A DNA stretch of 64,000 bases from positions 717,825-781,824 of the forward strand of contig NIOB01000006.1 of assembly GCA_002189105.1 (NCBI GenBank), written 5' to 3'. A program made the translations under genes and the position numbers. The notes beneath the pieces were generated by a model that was given only the letters and a program-made list of their open reading frames with translations, made no database searches and had not been told where the DNA came from. This DNA is from Saccharibacillus soli. Lineage in GTDB: Bacteria > Bacillota > Bacilli > Paenibacillales > Paenibacillaceae. Within the stretch, counting starts at the first letter, position 1; each line of letters starts with the position of its first letter. Of the stretch, positions 7,486 to 16,929 are shown piece after piece.

Positions 7486-8694
7486 ATGCAGTATCGTCCT
7501 ACTCAAGCCGTCGTGGATCTGGATGCGCTTCGCGCCAACTACGAGGCTTTTCGTATGTATCTCGATTCTTCGACTCTTCTGTTAGCCTGCGTCAAAGCTA
7601 ATGCCTACGGGCATGGAGCGGTGGAAGTCAGCCGTGAGCTGGAGCGTCTGGGCGCAGATTATTTAAGCGTTGCGTTCCTGGACGAGGCGCTGGAGCTTCG
7701 TCAAGCAGGCATTACCCTGCCGATTCTGGTATTGGGTTATACACCGCCTGAAGGCCTGATCGTGGCACGTGACCATCAGATCACGGTTGCCCTGTTCAGC
7801 GATGAAGTGCTTGATGCTGCTCGCCGAATGGATCGTTCGTCGTCCGGTCGCCGTCTCAAGGTCCACATCAAGGTGGACAGCGGCATGGGACGTCTTGGCC
7901 AGATGGCCGGGCCCCAGGCAACGGCTTTTGTAAAAAGAGCACTCGAAGTCGATACACTTGAAGTCGAAGGGATTTTTACCCACTTTGCCAGAGCGGATGA
8001 AACCGACAAAACCTATACACTCGATCAATACAAGGCATTTCATTGCACGACGGACGCGCTTGCGCAGGAAGGCATCAACATCCCGTTGATACATACCGGC
8101 AACAGTGCCGCCGCGATCGACACACCGGGGCTGTCTCCCAAGATGGTCCGAATCGGGATCTCGTTATATGGTCTCTATTCTTCCTGCGAAGTGAACCACA
8201 CCGTCGTTAAGCTTCGACCTGTCTTGACGCTCAAGACCCGCGCCGTATTCGTCAAAACGCTCGACCGTCCGATGGGAATCAGCTATGGGTCCCTGTACAC
8301 GGCGGAAGCGGGCGAACGGATCGCTACGCTGCCGATCGGCTATGCCGACGGTTATTCGCGGATGCTCGGGGGCAAGGCGGAAGTGCTGGTTCGAGGTCGC
8401 CGTGTTCCGGTGACTGGAACCATCTGCATGGATCAGTGTATGGTGTCGCTCCAATCTTTCGCAGACGCGGAAGACATCCAAGAAGGCGAGGAGGTTGTGC
8501 TGCTTGGCAATCAGTCTGGTGGCGTTATCACAGCCGACGAAATTGCCGACAAACTCGGAACCATTCATTATGAGGTGGTGTGTATGCTCGCCCACCGCGT
8601 ACCGCGTATTTATGTACGTCAAGGCATGATTATTGCGGAATCCAACCCCCTTTTTCAGGTGCCACAAGCTGTTTCTCAAGTCCTATCCGAATAA
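7486..8694 (+). CDS. alr: Alanine racemase
   Basis: 402 residues from ATG 7486, which sits 11 bases after AAAGGTGG; a GTG at 7471 is an alternative. The PLP lysine is Lys37 in LACVKANAYGHG and the second catalytic residue is Tyr267 in GISYGSLY. Other family blocks are HIKVDSGMGRLG, GIFTHFARAD, IHTGNSAAAID, MVRIGISLYGLY and GTICMDQCMV. The enzyme interconverts L- and D-alanine in the cytosol to supply peptidoglycan. The order alr then ndoAI-ndoA is the same as in Bacillus, which supports both calls. Confidence 0.96.
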   Translation: MQYRPTQAVVDLDALRANYEAFRMYLDSSTLLLACVKANAYGHGAVEVSRELERLGADYLSVAFLDEALELRQAGITLPILVLGYTPPEGLIVARDHQITVALFSDEVLDAARRMDRSSSGRRLKVHIKVDSGMGRLGQMAGPQATAFVKRALEVDTLEVEGIFTHFARADETDKTYTLDQYKAFHCTTDALAQEGINIPLIHTGNSAAAIDTPGLSPKMVRIGISLYGLYSSCEVNHTVVKLRPVLTLKTRAVFVKTLDRPMGISYGSLYTAEAGERIATLPIGYADGYSRMLGGKAEVLVRGRRVPVTGTICMDQCMVSLQSFADAEDIQEGEEVVLLGNQSGGVITADEIADKLGTIHYEVVCMLAHRVPRIYVRQGMIIAESNPLFQVPQAVSQVLSE

Positions 8695-8757
8695 AGTGTG
8701 AAGAAATGGGCTGTACGGATGACAGATTGTAAGCTATAATGGGTGGCAGCATAGGTG

Positions 8758-8774
8758 ATATACGCATCGTATAT
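8758..8774. promoter_or_regulatory. 17-bp palindrome upstream of the toxin-antitoxin pair
   Basis: ATATACG-CAT-CGTATAT, perfect arms, about 20 bases downstream of a TATAAT (8735-8740) and 85 bases upstream of the antitoxin start. Its position fits an operator for autoregulation by the ribbon-helix-helix antitoxin, but this is inference. Confidence 0.45.
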
Positions 8775-8858
8775 ACGCTTTTTCAACAGTTCCCGATCAT
8801 ACGGACAATCCGTAGCCGGAACCGTTGAAGGGGATAAGCTCATGGGGGTGGACGAACG

Positions 8859-9140
8859 GTGGCGAACTTGCAAAGCACCAAGAGAGTGATGATTAGCTTG
8901 CCCGATCATCTTCTGCAAGAAGTGGATGGAATCGCAGCTTTGGAAAATTCCAATCGCAGTGAACTCATCAGGCTGGCAATGAGACAGTATCTGGTCGATC
9001 GAAAGAAGCGGTATATCCGCGAGTCGATGCAGCAGGGGTACATGGAGATGGCCCATATCAATTTGTCGATGGCTTGTGAAGCGTTTCATGCGGAGGAAGA
9101 CGCAGACATCACTCTGGTTCGCTTAGTAAGCGGGGTGTAA
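8859..9140 (+). CDS. ndoAI: EndoAI/MazE-type antitoxin (ribbon-helix-helix)
   Basis: 93 residues, GTG start after GGGGGTGG. The N-terminal half is a ribbon-helix-helix DNA-binding fold (KRVMISLPDHLLQEVDGIAALENSNRSELIRLAM), and the C-terminal GYMEMAHINLSMACEAF...LVRLVSGV is the toxin-wrapping tail, as in Bacillus NdoAI (YdcD). It neutralises the EndoA RNase encoded 3 bases downstream and probably represses its own promoter. Confidence 0.93.
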   Translation: MANLQSTKRVMISLPDHLLQEVDGIAALENSNRSELIRLAMRQYLVDRKKRYIRESMQQGYMEMAHINLSMACEAFHAEEDADITLVRLVSGV

Positions 9141-9143
9141 CTA

Positions 9144-9494
9144 TTGCTCGTTAAACGCGGTGACGTATTTTTTGCGGACCTATCGCCGGTGGTGGGGTCC
9201 GAGCAGGGTGGAGTGCGTCCGGTTCTGGTCATCCAGAACGATATCGGTAACCGCTTCAGCCCTACGGTCATCGTCGCGGCGATTACCGCCCAAATTCAGA
9301 AAGCAAAGCTGCCGACCCACGTGGAGATCGATGCGAAGACGCACGGATTCGACCGCGATTCCGTCGTTCTGCTCGAACAGATTCGGACGATCGACAAGCA
9401 GCGCCTGACCGACCGGATTACGAGGCTTGGGGAAGAGACCATGAAACGGGTGGATGAATCGCTTCAGATCAGCCTGAGTCTGGTTGATTTCTAA
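9144..9494 (+). CDS. ndoA: EndoA/MazF-type mRNA endoribonuclease toxin
   Basis: 116 residues with a TTG start ([20 protein letters not shown] is the conserved family opening). Further MazF motifs: [32 protein letters not shown] and [16 protein letters not shown]. In Bacillus this protein cuts RNA at U^ACAU, using Arg and Thr residues that correspond to RPVLVIQND and AAIT regions here. It is co-transcribed with ndoAI. Cleavage specificity in this organism is not known. Confidence 0.95.
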   Translation: MLVKRGDVFFADLSPVVGSEQGGVRPVLVIQNDIGNRFSPTVIVAAITAQIQKAKLPTHVEIDAKTHGFDRDSVVLLEQIRTIDKQRLTDRITRLGEETMKRVDESLQISLSLVDF

Positions 9495-9844
9495 TCCGGA
9501 ATGTCTGGAAAGATCCTTCAAGCCGAAAGCTGTGTCTGGGTAAGTCGGGCTGAAGTCTCGCGGCAAACGAAAGAGGAGCACGATGGTGCGAATGTTCGCA
9601 CATCGGCTCCTTTTTCGTTTTTTGCGTGTAAACAAGCAGTTAACCTCACATCAATATGACGAGAAAACATGGGTTGAGGGTAAGCGTCTATAAAAGGCTT
9701 TTGCGCGTTATCGAAGTAGTGTAAGTGACTCGACGGAAACGCAGAACGGGTGTAAAATAGCCTGTGAAGCCTGAAATAGACAGTGTAATGTATGATTTTA
9801 TAGAATCGGCGAAGGATTATTGACGAAGCGAGGAGAGCTTGCAG
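9495..9844. other. Gap between ndoA and sdaAB
   Basis: About 350 bases. It holds the terminator at 9575-9616; the remainder presumably carries the sdaAB promoter. TAAAAT at 9755-9760 is a possible -10, without a clear -35. No regulatory structure recognised. Confidence 0.5.
9575..9616 (+). terminator. Terminator of the ndoAI-ndoA transcript
   Basis: GGAGCACGATGGTGCGAA (9575-9592) pairs, with two single-base bulges, with TTCGCACATCGGCTCC (9595-9610), then T5. Confidence 0.88.
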
Positions 9845-10534
9845 ATGCGTTTTAAAAATGTGTTTTCCATTATAGGACCTTCCATGGTTGGTCCTTCTAG
9901 CTCACATACAGCGGGAGCCGTACGAATTGGATTAATCGCCAGACAGCTGCTCGGTGAACAGCCGATCCACGTCAAGATTGCTTTGTACGGCTCATTTGCA
10001 GATACCTATTGGGGACATGGAACGGATCTGGCGCTTGCAGGCGGCCTGCTCGGTTATGCTACTGATGATTCGCGTGTGGCGGATGCTCTGGACGAAGCAC
10101 AGCGTTTGGGCATTGAGATCAAGTTCGTCAAAGGGGTAGGATTGGCTCCGCATCCGAATACGGCCAAGCTTGAATTGACTGCTGCGGACGGTCGCCTTGC
10201 TCAGGTTGTGGGGGCGTCGATCGGCGGCGGTAACGTCATGATTCATGAAATGAATGGATTTGATGTTCGATGCAGTGGGGAATATCCGACGATTGTCGTG
10301 CTGCACCATGACCGACCGGGCGTGATTGCTGCCTTGACGGGCGTTCTGGGCGGCAGCGGTACAAATATCGGCTACATGGGCGTAGATCGTAAGGGACGCA
10401 GCGCTGAAGCCATGACCGTCATGGAGCTGGACACGGTACCTAATGCCGAACTGCTGGAGAGGTTAAAGCAGATTGAGGAAGTGAAGGACGTTACGGTGAT
10501 TAACTTGAACAGCAGGGAGGCGCAGAACCAATGA
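9845..10534 (+). CDS. sdaAB: L-serine dehydratase, iron-sulfur-dependent, beta subunit
   Basis: 229 residues from ATG 9845, nine bases after AGGAG; a TTG two codons earlier is possible. The N-terminal domain shows FSIIGPSMVGPSSSHTAGA, the conserved block that helps bind the substrate carboxylate in bacterial serine dehydratases. The C-terminal ~75 residues are an ACT domain (IVVLHHDRPGVIAALTGVLG, AMTVMELD). With the alpha subunit it converts L-serine to pyruvate and ammonia. Its stop overlaps the sdaAA start as ATGA. Confidence 0.95.
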   Translation: MRFKNVFSIIGPSMVGPSSSHTAGAVRIGLIARQLLGEQPIHVKIALYGSFADTYWGHGTDLALAGGLLGYATDDSRVADALDEAQRLGIEIKFVKGVGLAPHPNTAKLELTAADGRLAQVVGASIGGGNVMIHEMNGFDVRCSGEYPTIVVLHHDRPGVIAALTGVLGGSGTNIGYMGVDRKGRSAEAMTVMELDTVPNAELLERLKQIEEVKDVTVINLNSREAQNQ

Positions 10535-11466
10535 GATTCCGAACATTAAAAGAACTCGCTGCCATCAGCATGGAGGAAGGCAAGAGCCTGGCTGAAGTGA
10601 TGATCGAAGACCAAGCCGCAGAGACAGGCGTTCCTCGTGAAGAGATCGTGGCTCAGATGGCCGATTATTATGAAAAGATGAAGGAAGCAGTGCGGCGCGG
10701 CTTGACTGAGCCCACGACATCACGCAGCGGCCTGAGTGGGGGGGATGCAGTGAAGGTGCTGGATCTGGTCGAGAACGGCACACCTTCCTCGGGAGATCCG
10801 TCTTCACGGGCGATGGCCTATGCGCTGGCAGTGTCGGAAGTGAACGCTTCGATGGGTCGAATTATTGCCACTCCCACTGCCGGGTCGTGTGGGATCATTC
10901 CAGGTGTATTCGTCAGCTCGCAGGAACGCTTTGGCTGGAGTGACGAACATATGGTCAACGGATTGTTTGCAGCGGGAGCCATTGGTTATGTGATCGCCAA
11001 CAATTCGTTCATCTCTGGTGCAGAGGGTGGATGCCAGGCTGAAGTTGGCTCGGCGATTGGAATGGCGGCTGGGGCGCTGGTTGAGCTTCGCGGTGGCCAT
11101 GCGGAACAGGCCATGCATGCGGTAGGGCTGGCGCTGAAAAATACGCTGGGGTTGATCTGCGATCCGGTAGCTGGTCTGGTTGAGATTCCCTGCATCGTGC
11201 GCAATGGTCTGGGCGCGGTCAATGCACTGGCTGCCGCTGATATGGGGCTGGCTGGAGTACGCAGTGCCATTCCGTCCGATGAAGTGGTTAGCGTCATGCT
11301 GGAAGTGGGCGCAGCCATGCCAAGCGGACATCGGGAGACGGGACAGGGGGGTCTGGCGCAGACCCCGACCGGTCGCAAGCTAACCGAAGGCCTGATGAAG
11401 GGGCGCAAACCGCTGGAGCCAGAGGCTGAGGAGCCAGCAGGCGAAGCGGTGAAGACTGCGGAATAA
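10531..11466 (+). CDS. sdaAA: L-serine dehydratase, iron-sulfur-dependent, alpha subunit
   Basis: 311 residues. It contains the conserved cysteine-bearing motifs of the [4Fe-4S] catalytic subunit: TAGSCGIIPG, EGGCQAEVG and LICDPVAGLVEIPC. The N-terminal region FRTLKELAAISMEEGKSLAEVM is typical of the family. The last ~25 residues (after LMKGRK) are an acidic tail rich in Glu/Ala, slightly longer than in Bacillus SdaAA. Four-base overlap with sdaAB indicates translational coupling. Confidence 0.96.
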   Translation: MRFRTLKELAAISMEEGKSLAEVMIEDQAAETGVPREEIVAQMADYYEKMKEAVRRGLTEPTTSRSGLSGGDAVKVLDLVENGTPSSGDPSSRAMAYALAVSEVNASMGRIIATPTAGSCGIIPGVFVSSQERFGWSDEHMVNGLFAAGAIGYVIANNSFISGAEGGCQAEVGSAIGMAAGALVELRGGHAEQAMHAVGLALKNTLGLICDPVAGLVEIPCIVRNGLGAVNALAAADMGLAGVRSAIPSDEVVSVMLEVGAAMPSGHRETGQGGLAQTPTGRKLTEGLMKGRKPLEPEAEEPAGEAVKTAE

Positions 11467-11569
11467 GTTAATCTATCCTGCCCAAGAGCCGGGTTCAGGC
11501 GAAGAGGGAGCAATGAACATTGAATGTTTGACTGGTCAATCTGAAGGCTTAGGATCTGGGGTGGAGGAA

Positions 11570-11617
11570 AAGCGGAGCGGATTACGGCGACTAGACAGCC
11601 GGACGCTTCGTTTTTTT
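11570..11617 (+). terminator. Probable terminator after sdaAA
   Basis: Outer AAGCG (11570-11574) pairs with CGCTT (11604-11608), inner CGGC pairs with GCCG, followed by T7. The stem is interrupted. Confidence 0.55.
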
Positions 11618-11660
11618 ATGTGGTTCGTCTGCACGGATTTGTAGAAGGAAGGGAAATAAG

Positions 11661-12614
11661 ATGCAAAACGTAAACAAGTCCAAACCCATGTCGATCTACC
11701 CTTATGCCTGTCATGAGGATGAACGCCCGCTGTGTGAATGGGAACTGCGTGTTCTGCTGGAGGCGGAGGTGCATGAGCGTTATGTACAGTCGCACCGAGA
11801 GATTGACCCTTCGCGCAGTCCTTTTATTCATGGGAGGCTGAATGTCCGGTACACAGCATCTACGCTGGAGGAAATGGCGCAGGCAGCCGCAGAGTTGGAG
11901 ACGGAAGGCCAAACCTTTAAGCTGCGTTACATTGGAGCGGACGGCAAGGCAGATTATGCAGAGCGGCGGCGCATTGAGCGCCAGATTGGCGCTCATATTC
12001 GTGGGAAGGCAGAGATGAAGCGTCCGGAACGAATCTATGGACTTGCTTATGTCCACGGAAAATGGCTGCTGGGCGATTATGAGGAACGCCAAGCCATTTG
12101 GCTGAACCATAAGGACAAGCCGCGTCAATATTCCACAGCGCTCGGGACACGCATGGCGAGGGCCATTGCCAACCTTGCTGTGCCGCAGCCAGCGGGCATT
12201 CGCGCCGTCGATCCATGCTGTGGGATCGGCACCGTACTGATTGAAGCTCAATCGATGGGCATCGATATGGTGGGCTTCGATTTGAATCCGCTGGCTGCGA
12301 TTGGCGCAAGAGAGAATCTGGCCTTCTTCAACCTGCCGGTTGAAGTGAAAGTGGCCGACATCCGTACACTTGAAGGACATTACGATGCGCTGGTGCTGGA
12401 TCTGCCTTATAATCTGTGTTCGGTATTAAGCGCGGGTGAGCGTGCGGAGATGCTGCAAGCAGCCAGCCGCTTGGCGGATCGCTGCGTTGTGATCGCAACG
12501 CAGGACATTGCTGAAGCCATTGAAGAAGCTGGTATGAAAGTGAATGAGGGCTGTATTGTGCGCAAGGGGAACTTTGCCCGGTATATCTGGTTATGCAGCA
12601 ACCAGCAGCCGTGA
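11661..12614 (+). CDS. SAM-dependent RNA methyltransferase-like protein (Trm11/UPF0020 type)
   Basis: 317 residues, start after GAAGGGAAATAAG. The N-terminal ~150 residues are helical/mixed with IYGLAYVHGKWLLG. The C-terminal Rossmann methyltransferase has motif I as AVDPCCGIGTVLIEA, the acidic loop VGFDLNPLAAIGARENL, and DLPYNLCS, a D/N-PPY-like motif used for amino-group methylation of guanine in tRNA m2G enzymes. The target is therefore probably a guanine N2 in RNA, but no THUMP domain is obvious. Single gene with room for its own promoter. Confidence 0.75.
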   Translation: MQNVNKSKPMSIYPYACHEDERPLCEWELRVLLEAEVHERYVQSHREIDPSRSPFIHGRLNVRYTASTLEEMAQAAAELETEGQTFKLRYIGADGKADYAERRRIERQIGAHIRGKAEMKRPERIYGLAYVHGKWLLGDYEERQAIWLNHKDKPRQYSTALGTRMARAIANLAVPQPAGIRAVDPCCGIGTVLIEAQSMGIDMVGFDLNPLAAIGARENLAFFNLPVEVKVADIRTLEGHYDALVLDLPYNLCSVLSAGERAEMLQAASRLADRCVVIATQDIAEAIEEAGMKVNEGCIVRKGNFARYIWLCSNQQP

Positions 12615-12852
12615 CGAGTGCCTACCCTGGAACCTGGAACCTCTGATTCAGCAGGTGACAAGCCATGGGATCTAATGGATGGAGCAGAGAAGATTATGAA
12701 GAAGATGAGTGAATAAGACGATTTTGGTTTGCGAAAAAGAACGTTCGTCTGTCATAATAAGAACACCGTTTTTCGTGGCGTGCAGATGCCGCGTGAACCA
12801 TCCGAACTGTCCATGCGGTTCGGGAAACAAGCAGCAGAGAGAGGGAGATTTT

Positions 12853-15072
12853 GTGTCGGATCAGGAACGCAGCACGGAGATCGGTTCGTCGGAGATGACG
12901 ACAGCCGAACGGGAGACGATGTTCCGCCGGACGGCGGATGCGCTCGGAATTGCGGCCAAGCAGGTGAAGGCAGCCGTGTCGCTGCTCGACGAAGGCAATA
13001 CCGTGCCATTTATCGCACGTTACCGTAAAGAAATGACCGGAGAACTGGATGAGAACCAGTTAAGAGATATTGAAGACAGTGTGCAGTATGCACGTGGCCT
13101 TCACGTTCGCAAGCAGGAAGTGCTGCGGATCATCGAGGAGCAGGGCAAGTTGACAGCAGAGCTGAAGCGCTCCATTCTGGAAGCGGTCAAGCTTCAGCAG
13201 GTCGAGGACCTGTATCGTCCATTCCGTCAGAAGCGCAAAACGCGCGCGAGTGTCGCCAAGGAGAAAGGGCTGGAGCCGCTGGCCGAGTGGCTGTACAGCC
13301 AGCCGGGTCGTGGAGACATCGACAAGGAAGCAGCGCGTTATGTGTCGGAGGACAAAGGCGTGGCTTCTGCTGAGGAGGCACTGCAAGGTGCCCTGGATAT
13401 TCTCGCAGAGCAGATGGCTGACGATGCGAAGATTCGTACCTGGGTGCGTACGTATACCCTCGATCAGGCCATTCTGGTGACGGAAGCCAAGGATGCTTCG
13501 GCCGAATCGGTCTACGAGATGTATTACAATTATCGGGAGCTGGCGAAGAAGATGCCGCCGCACCGGATTCTGGCCATCAATCGTGGAGAACGCGAGAACA
13601 TCCTCAAGGTGTCGCTGGAGACGGATTCCGCTCCGATTCTTCGCTATATGTCCAGACAGGTCATCAAGGGATCTTCGCCGGTTCATCCGCTGCTTGAAAA
13701 AGCGATTGAAGATGCCTACAAGCGTCTGATCGCTCCATCCATCGAACGTGAGGTGCGGAGCGAGCTGACCGAGAAGGGAGACGCGCAGGCGATCTCCATC
13801 TTTGCAGGCAACCTGCGCAGTCTGCTGCTTCAGCCGCCTGTACGCGGCAAGCGTGTGCTTGGCGTCGATCCGGCGTTCCGTACGGGCTGCAAACTGGCGG
13901 CTCTGGACGAGACGGGCAAGCTGCTGGAAGTGGCCGTGACCTATCCGACGCCGCCGCGCAGCCAAGTCCGCGAAGCTTCCGAGAAATTCAGTGAACTGGT
14001 CGAAAAGTATGACCTGGAATTGATTGTGATCGGCAATGGTACGGCATCCCGGGAGACCGAGCAGTTCGTGGCCGATTGGATTTCAAGTCATGCCGGCCGC
14101 CGCAAGCTGGCCTACTTGATCGTCAATGAAGCGGGAGCAAGCGTCTATTCCGCATCCAAGATCGCCCAGGATGAATTCCCGGATCTGGACGCCGCAGAAC
14201 GCAGTGCCGCTTCAATCGCTCGCCGGGTGCAGGACCCGCTGGCGGAACTGGTCAAGATCGATCCCAAAGCGATTGGCGTCGGCCAGTATCAGCATGACGT
14301 TTCGCAGAAGCAGCTGGAAGGTCAACTGAAGGCCGTAGTGGAATCGGCCGTCAACCATGTTGGCGTGGATGTCAATACGGCTTCGCCATCGCTGCTGTCT
14401 TATGTAGCAGGCATCAATCAGACCACTGCACGGAATATCGTCAAATACCGGGACGAGAATGGCTCCTTTGCCAGCCGTGCCGAATTGAAGAAGGTGCCTC
14501 GTCTGGGAGCCAAGACGCTGGAGCAATGTGCAGGCTTCCTGCGCATCGAAGGTGCCAATCCGCTTGACCGGACGCCGATTCACCCGGAATCGTACAAGGT
14601 GGTTGATCGGCTGTTCGCTGAACTCCAGGTGACCGCGGCCGATCTGGGAACCGTGAAGATGCGTGAAGTGCTGGAGAACGCAGACGCCCAGGCGTTGGCT
14701 GACAAGCTGGAAGTGGGTCTGCCTACAATGAAAGACATCATCGAGAGCCTGCTGCGTCCCGGTCGTGACCCGCGCGAGGAGCTGCCAGCTCCGATCTTCC
14801 GGACTGACGTACTCAAGATCGAAGATCTACAGCCAGGGATGGAACTTCAAGGCACCGTGCGCAACGTGATCGACTTCGGGGCGTTCGTGGACATCGGCAT
14901 CAAGAGCGATGGTCTGGTGCACATCTCGCAGCTCAGTACGAAGTTCGTCAAGCATCCGATGGACGTCGTTTCGGTAGGGGATACCGTGACGGTCTGGGTG
15001 CTGAACGTGGATCATAAAAAGGGACGTGTTGGCCTGACCATGCGCGGGCCGGTGGAGCAGGCTTCGAAGTAA
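12853..15072 (+). CDS. tex: Tex-family RNA-binding transcription accessory protein
   Basis: 739 residues from GTG 12853, which follows GAGGGAG; the frame is open upstream but has no ribosome site. Domain order fits Tex: N-terminal helical region with NTVPFIARYRKEMTGELDE, a YqgF-like RNase H fold (VLGVDPAFRTGCKLAALDETG, LIVIGNGTASRETE), tandem helix-hairpin-helix (VDVNTASPSLLSYVAGIN; RLGAKTLEQCAGFLRI), and a C-terminal S1 domain (GTVRNVIDFGAFVDIGIKSD). Tex binds nucleic acid and is linked to transcription and RNA turnover; its exact reaction is not settled. Confidence 0.96.
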   Translation: MSDQERSTEIGSSEMTTAERETMFRRTADALGIAAKQVKAAVSLLDEGNTVPFIARYRKEMTGELDENQLRDIEDSVQYARGLHVRKQEVLRIIEEQGKLTAELKRSILEAVKLQQVEDLYRPFRQKRKTRASVAKEKGLEPLAEWLYSQPGRGDIDKEAARYVSEDKGVASAEEALQGALDILAEQMADDAKIRTWVRTYTLDQAILVTEAKDASAESVYEMYYNYRELAKKMPPHRILAINRGERENILKVSLETDSAPILRYMSRQVIKGSSPVHPLLEKAIEDAYKRLIAPSIEREVRSELTEKGDAQAISIFAGNLRSLLLQPPVRGKRVLGVDPAFRTGCKLAALDETGKLLEVAVTYPTPPRSQVREASEKFSELVEKYDLELIVIGNGTASRETEQFVADWISSHAGRRKLAYLIVNEAGASVYSASKIAQDEFPDLDAAERSAASIARRVQDPLAELVKIDPKAIGVGQYQHDVSQKQLEGQLKAVVESAVNHVGVDVNTASPSLLSYVAGINQTTARNIVKYRDENGSFASRAELKKVPRLGAKTLEQCAGFLRIEGANPLDRTPIHPESYKVVDRLFAELQVTAADLGTVKMREVLENADAQALADKLEVGLPTMKDIIESLLRPGRDPREELPAPIFRTDVLKIEDLQPGMELQGTVRNVIDFGAFVDIGIKSDGLVHISQLSTKFVKHPMDVVSVGDTVTVWVLNVDHKKGRVGLTMRGPVEQASK

Positions 15073-15094
15073 GTGTGCCCTCTTGTTCTTCACG

Positions 15095-15122
15095 TTTGCC
15101 GCAAAGATGTATTTGCGGCAAA
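15095..15122 (+). terminator. Perfect 11-bp hairpin after tex without T tract
   Basis: TTTGCCGCAAA, 6-nt loop, TTTGCGGCAAA. It lacks a following T run, so it may be an RNA end-protecting hairpin rather than a terminator. Confidence 0.45.
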
Positions 15123-15215
15123 CTCTACTAGGGAACAATGCTGCAACGGGTAAAGAGCAAGATAGAGATGAAGATGGAAGTAAAAACAGAAGTGAAAATA
15201 GAAATGGACACAAGA

Positions 15216-15247
15216 AAGTCCCGAAGCGCTGGCTTCGGGACTTTTTG
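15216..15247 (+). terminator. Terminator after tex
   Basis: AGTCCCGAAG (15217-15226), loop CGCTGG, CTTCGGGACT (15233-15242), then T-rich. Confidence 0.92.
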
Positions 15248-15447
15248 TGTTCTGTACTGCGGACAGCTGCAATGATCCGCGTCTGCCCGGGAAGGCAGCA
15301 TCAGCGGTGATTCTGCAAAGCTCTACAGGCGCAGTTCGTGTGCCTGCCAGAGGAATTCAAGACTGACAGCTCCGGATGAATCGATTCGGAGGAATAAGTT
15401 CAGATGAAAGGTTCCAAACTCAGCTATACCCGACTATAATCCGTGAC

Positions 15448-16929
15448 CTACTCGGCTTGTCCGCTGATTCGGGATTCCTTGAGATGCAGCTCCACGCTGC
15501 CGTGTTCCACCAGTTCAAGCTGATCGCCATTGAATGTGGCGGTTAGATTCAACAGATCAGGCTCCTCAACCGAGCGGGTCGCAAAGGTGAGCGAGCCGTC
15601 TTCCTGGCGGCTGACGGAGGCGTAGATCGGGCCGTTATCCGGCGAGAACACGCCTTCGCCGGCCATGGCTGACGGCTCATTCCGCTGCCAGACCCCCGCG
15701 CCGCAGCGCAGCGCGATGGCGAAGTTCGCCGCGCCCTGCGGCGTCTCGTCTGCGCGGCCTTCCAGCTCCAAGAAGACGGTTCCGTCTTCTTGTGCGGTAA
15801 ACCGCCCGGTCGTCAGCTTCAGGCCGACCGCAAGTTCCCCGTCCAGCCGATATTTTCGGCCGGACCAGGACTCGTCCGCCGGCGCTGCGCCCGCCGGCAG
15901 CGGCGCATGTTCCAGCGCCTGGAGCCGCTTCGCGGCCTCTTCGCCGATTGCACTCGGCGCAAGCGGAGTCTCTTTCATCGCAGGCAGCAGATGAGCCCAG
16001 ACTTCTTCCAACAGTTCTTGTGTCCGCGAGATTGCGGACGTCAGCACGACGACCGCTTCCTGCTCCGGCAGGATTACGCAGAACTGACCGTAGGCACCAT
16101 CGGCGCGGTAAGCCCCGTGGCGGCACACCCAGAATTGATAGCCATAACCGCGCGACCAGTCGCCGCCTTGGTTATCGCCGTTTTCGATACGTTTCGATGA
16201 CGCCAACTCGACCCAATTTTCAGGCACCAGACGATCTCCGTTCCACAGCCCTTTTTGCAGATATAGCTGTCCGAACTTGGCGAGGTCTTCGCTGGTCAAT
16301 TTGAGCCCCCAGCCGCCAGTTGTATAGCCCTGCGGGCTGACCTGCCAGCTCTTGCGTTCAATGCCCAGCGGAGCAAATAGACGCGGCTCCAGATAATCAA
16401 CAACCTTCTGTCCGGTTAGAGTCTGAAGGATGACCGACAGCATATATGTAGCGCCGCTGCTATAAGCGAAAACGCTGCCGGGAACGTTTTCGACTTCGGC
16501 AGCCAAAAAGATTTTAGCCCAATCTGCGTTAGGCTGAGTTCTTGCCTTTTCCAGCGGATCAATCTTGTGACCGGTTCCCATCGTAAGCAAGTTGTGTACC
16601 GTCATCTTGAGCAGATTGGGGTGCGGCTCGTCAGGGAGCAGATGCGGCAGCAAATCAACGACTCTGTCTTCGACCTTCAGCAGGCCCTCGGAGATGGCGA
16701 TGCCGACAGCAGTTGAAGTGAAGCTCTTGCTGACGGAATACATGGCATGGCGATCTTCCGGTGCATGAGGCGCCCACCAGCCTTCAGCAACAACTTCGCC
16801 GCGGCGCAGCAGCATGAAGCTGCGAAGATCAAACTTCTCGCGGCCTACCGCATCCAGGAAATCGACGATTCCCTGCGGATCAACGCCTGCTTCTTCAGGG
16901 CGACGGCGGGGCAGAACTTTTGTATTCAT
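15448..16929 (-). CDS. Class-C beta-lactamase-like serine hydrolase
   Basis: 493 residues from the ATG at 16929 preceded by TTGGAGGTA. The SxxK motif is S65-V-S-K68 in HAMYSVSKSF, and the second motif is YSS (in VFAYSSGATY), where class-C enzymes have YxN. FVILPEQ-like and YGYQFWVCRHGAYRADGAYGQ sections match esterase/DD-peptidase-like members. A C-terminal ~130-residue region after the catalytic fold is probably a lipocalin-like or beta-rich add-on. No signal peptide, so it acts in the cytosol or is exported by another route. Real substrate (ester, amide or D-amino peptide) is unknown. Base composition is very GC-rich at 15.6-15.95 kb. Confidence 0.85.
   Translation of the reverse strand: MNTKVLPRRRPEEAGVDPQGIVDFLDAVGREKFDLRSFMLLRRGEVVAEGWWAPHAPEDRHAMYSVSKSFTSTAVGIAISEGLLKVEDRVVDLLPHLLPDEPHPNLLKMTVHNLLTMGTGHKIDPLEKARTQPNADWAKIFLAAEVENVPGSVFAYSSGATYMLSVILQTLTGQKVVDYLEPRLFAPLGIERKSWQVSPQGYTTGGWGLKLTSEDLAKFGQLYLQKGLWNGDRLVPENWVELASSKRIENGDNQGGDWSRGYGYQFWVCRHGAYRADGAYGQFCVILPEQEAVVVLTSAISRTQELLEEVWAHLLPAMKETPLAPSAIGEEAAKRLQALEHAPLPAGAAPADESWSGRKYRLDGELAVGLKLTTGRFTAQEDGTVFLELEGRADETPQGAANFAIALRCGAGVWQRNEPSAMAGEGVFSPDNGPIYASVSRQEDGSLTFATRSVEEPDLLNLTATFNGDQLELVEHGSVELHLKESRISGQAE

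Larger units (their letters stand above)
15073..15447. other. Gap between convergent tex and hydrolase genes
   Basis: 375 bases holding a hairpin at 15095-15122, a purine-rich stretch (15160-15216) and a strong terminator (15216-15247). The remaining ~200 bases show no gene or recognisable signal. Confidence 0.6.

Noticed and set aside
9588-9603. LexA-like box GCGAATGTTCGC
   Set aside because: The Firmicute SOS box needs CGAAC-N4-GTTCG; this sequence is the tip of a terminator stem after ndoA.
13060-13965. 301-codon minus-strand frame opposite tex
   Set aside because: Antisense shadow of a strongly conserved gene; no start signal or domain.
15160-15216. Short tandem-like purine repeat (GAAGTGAAAATAGAAATGG...)
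   Set aside because: No exact repeated unit, only biased composition before a terminator.
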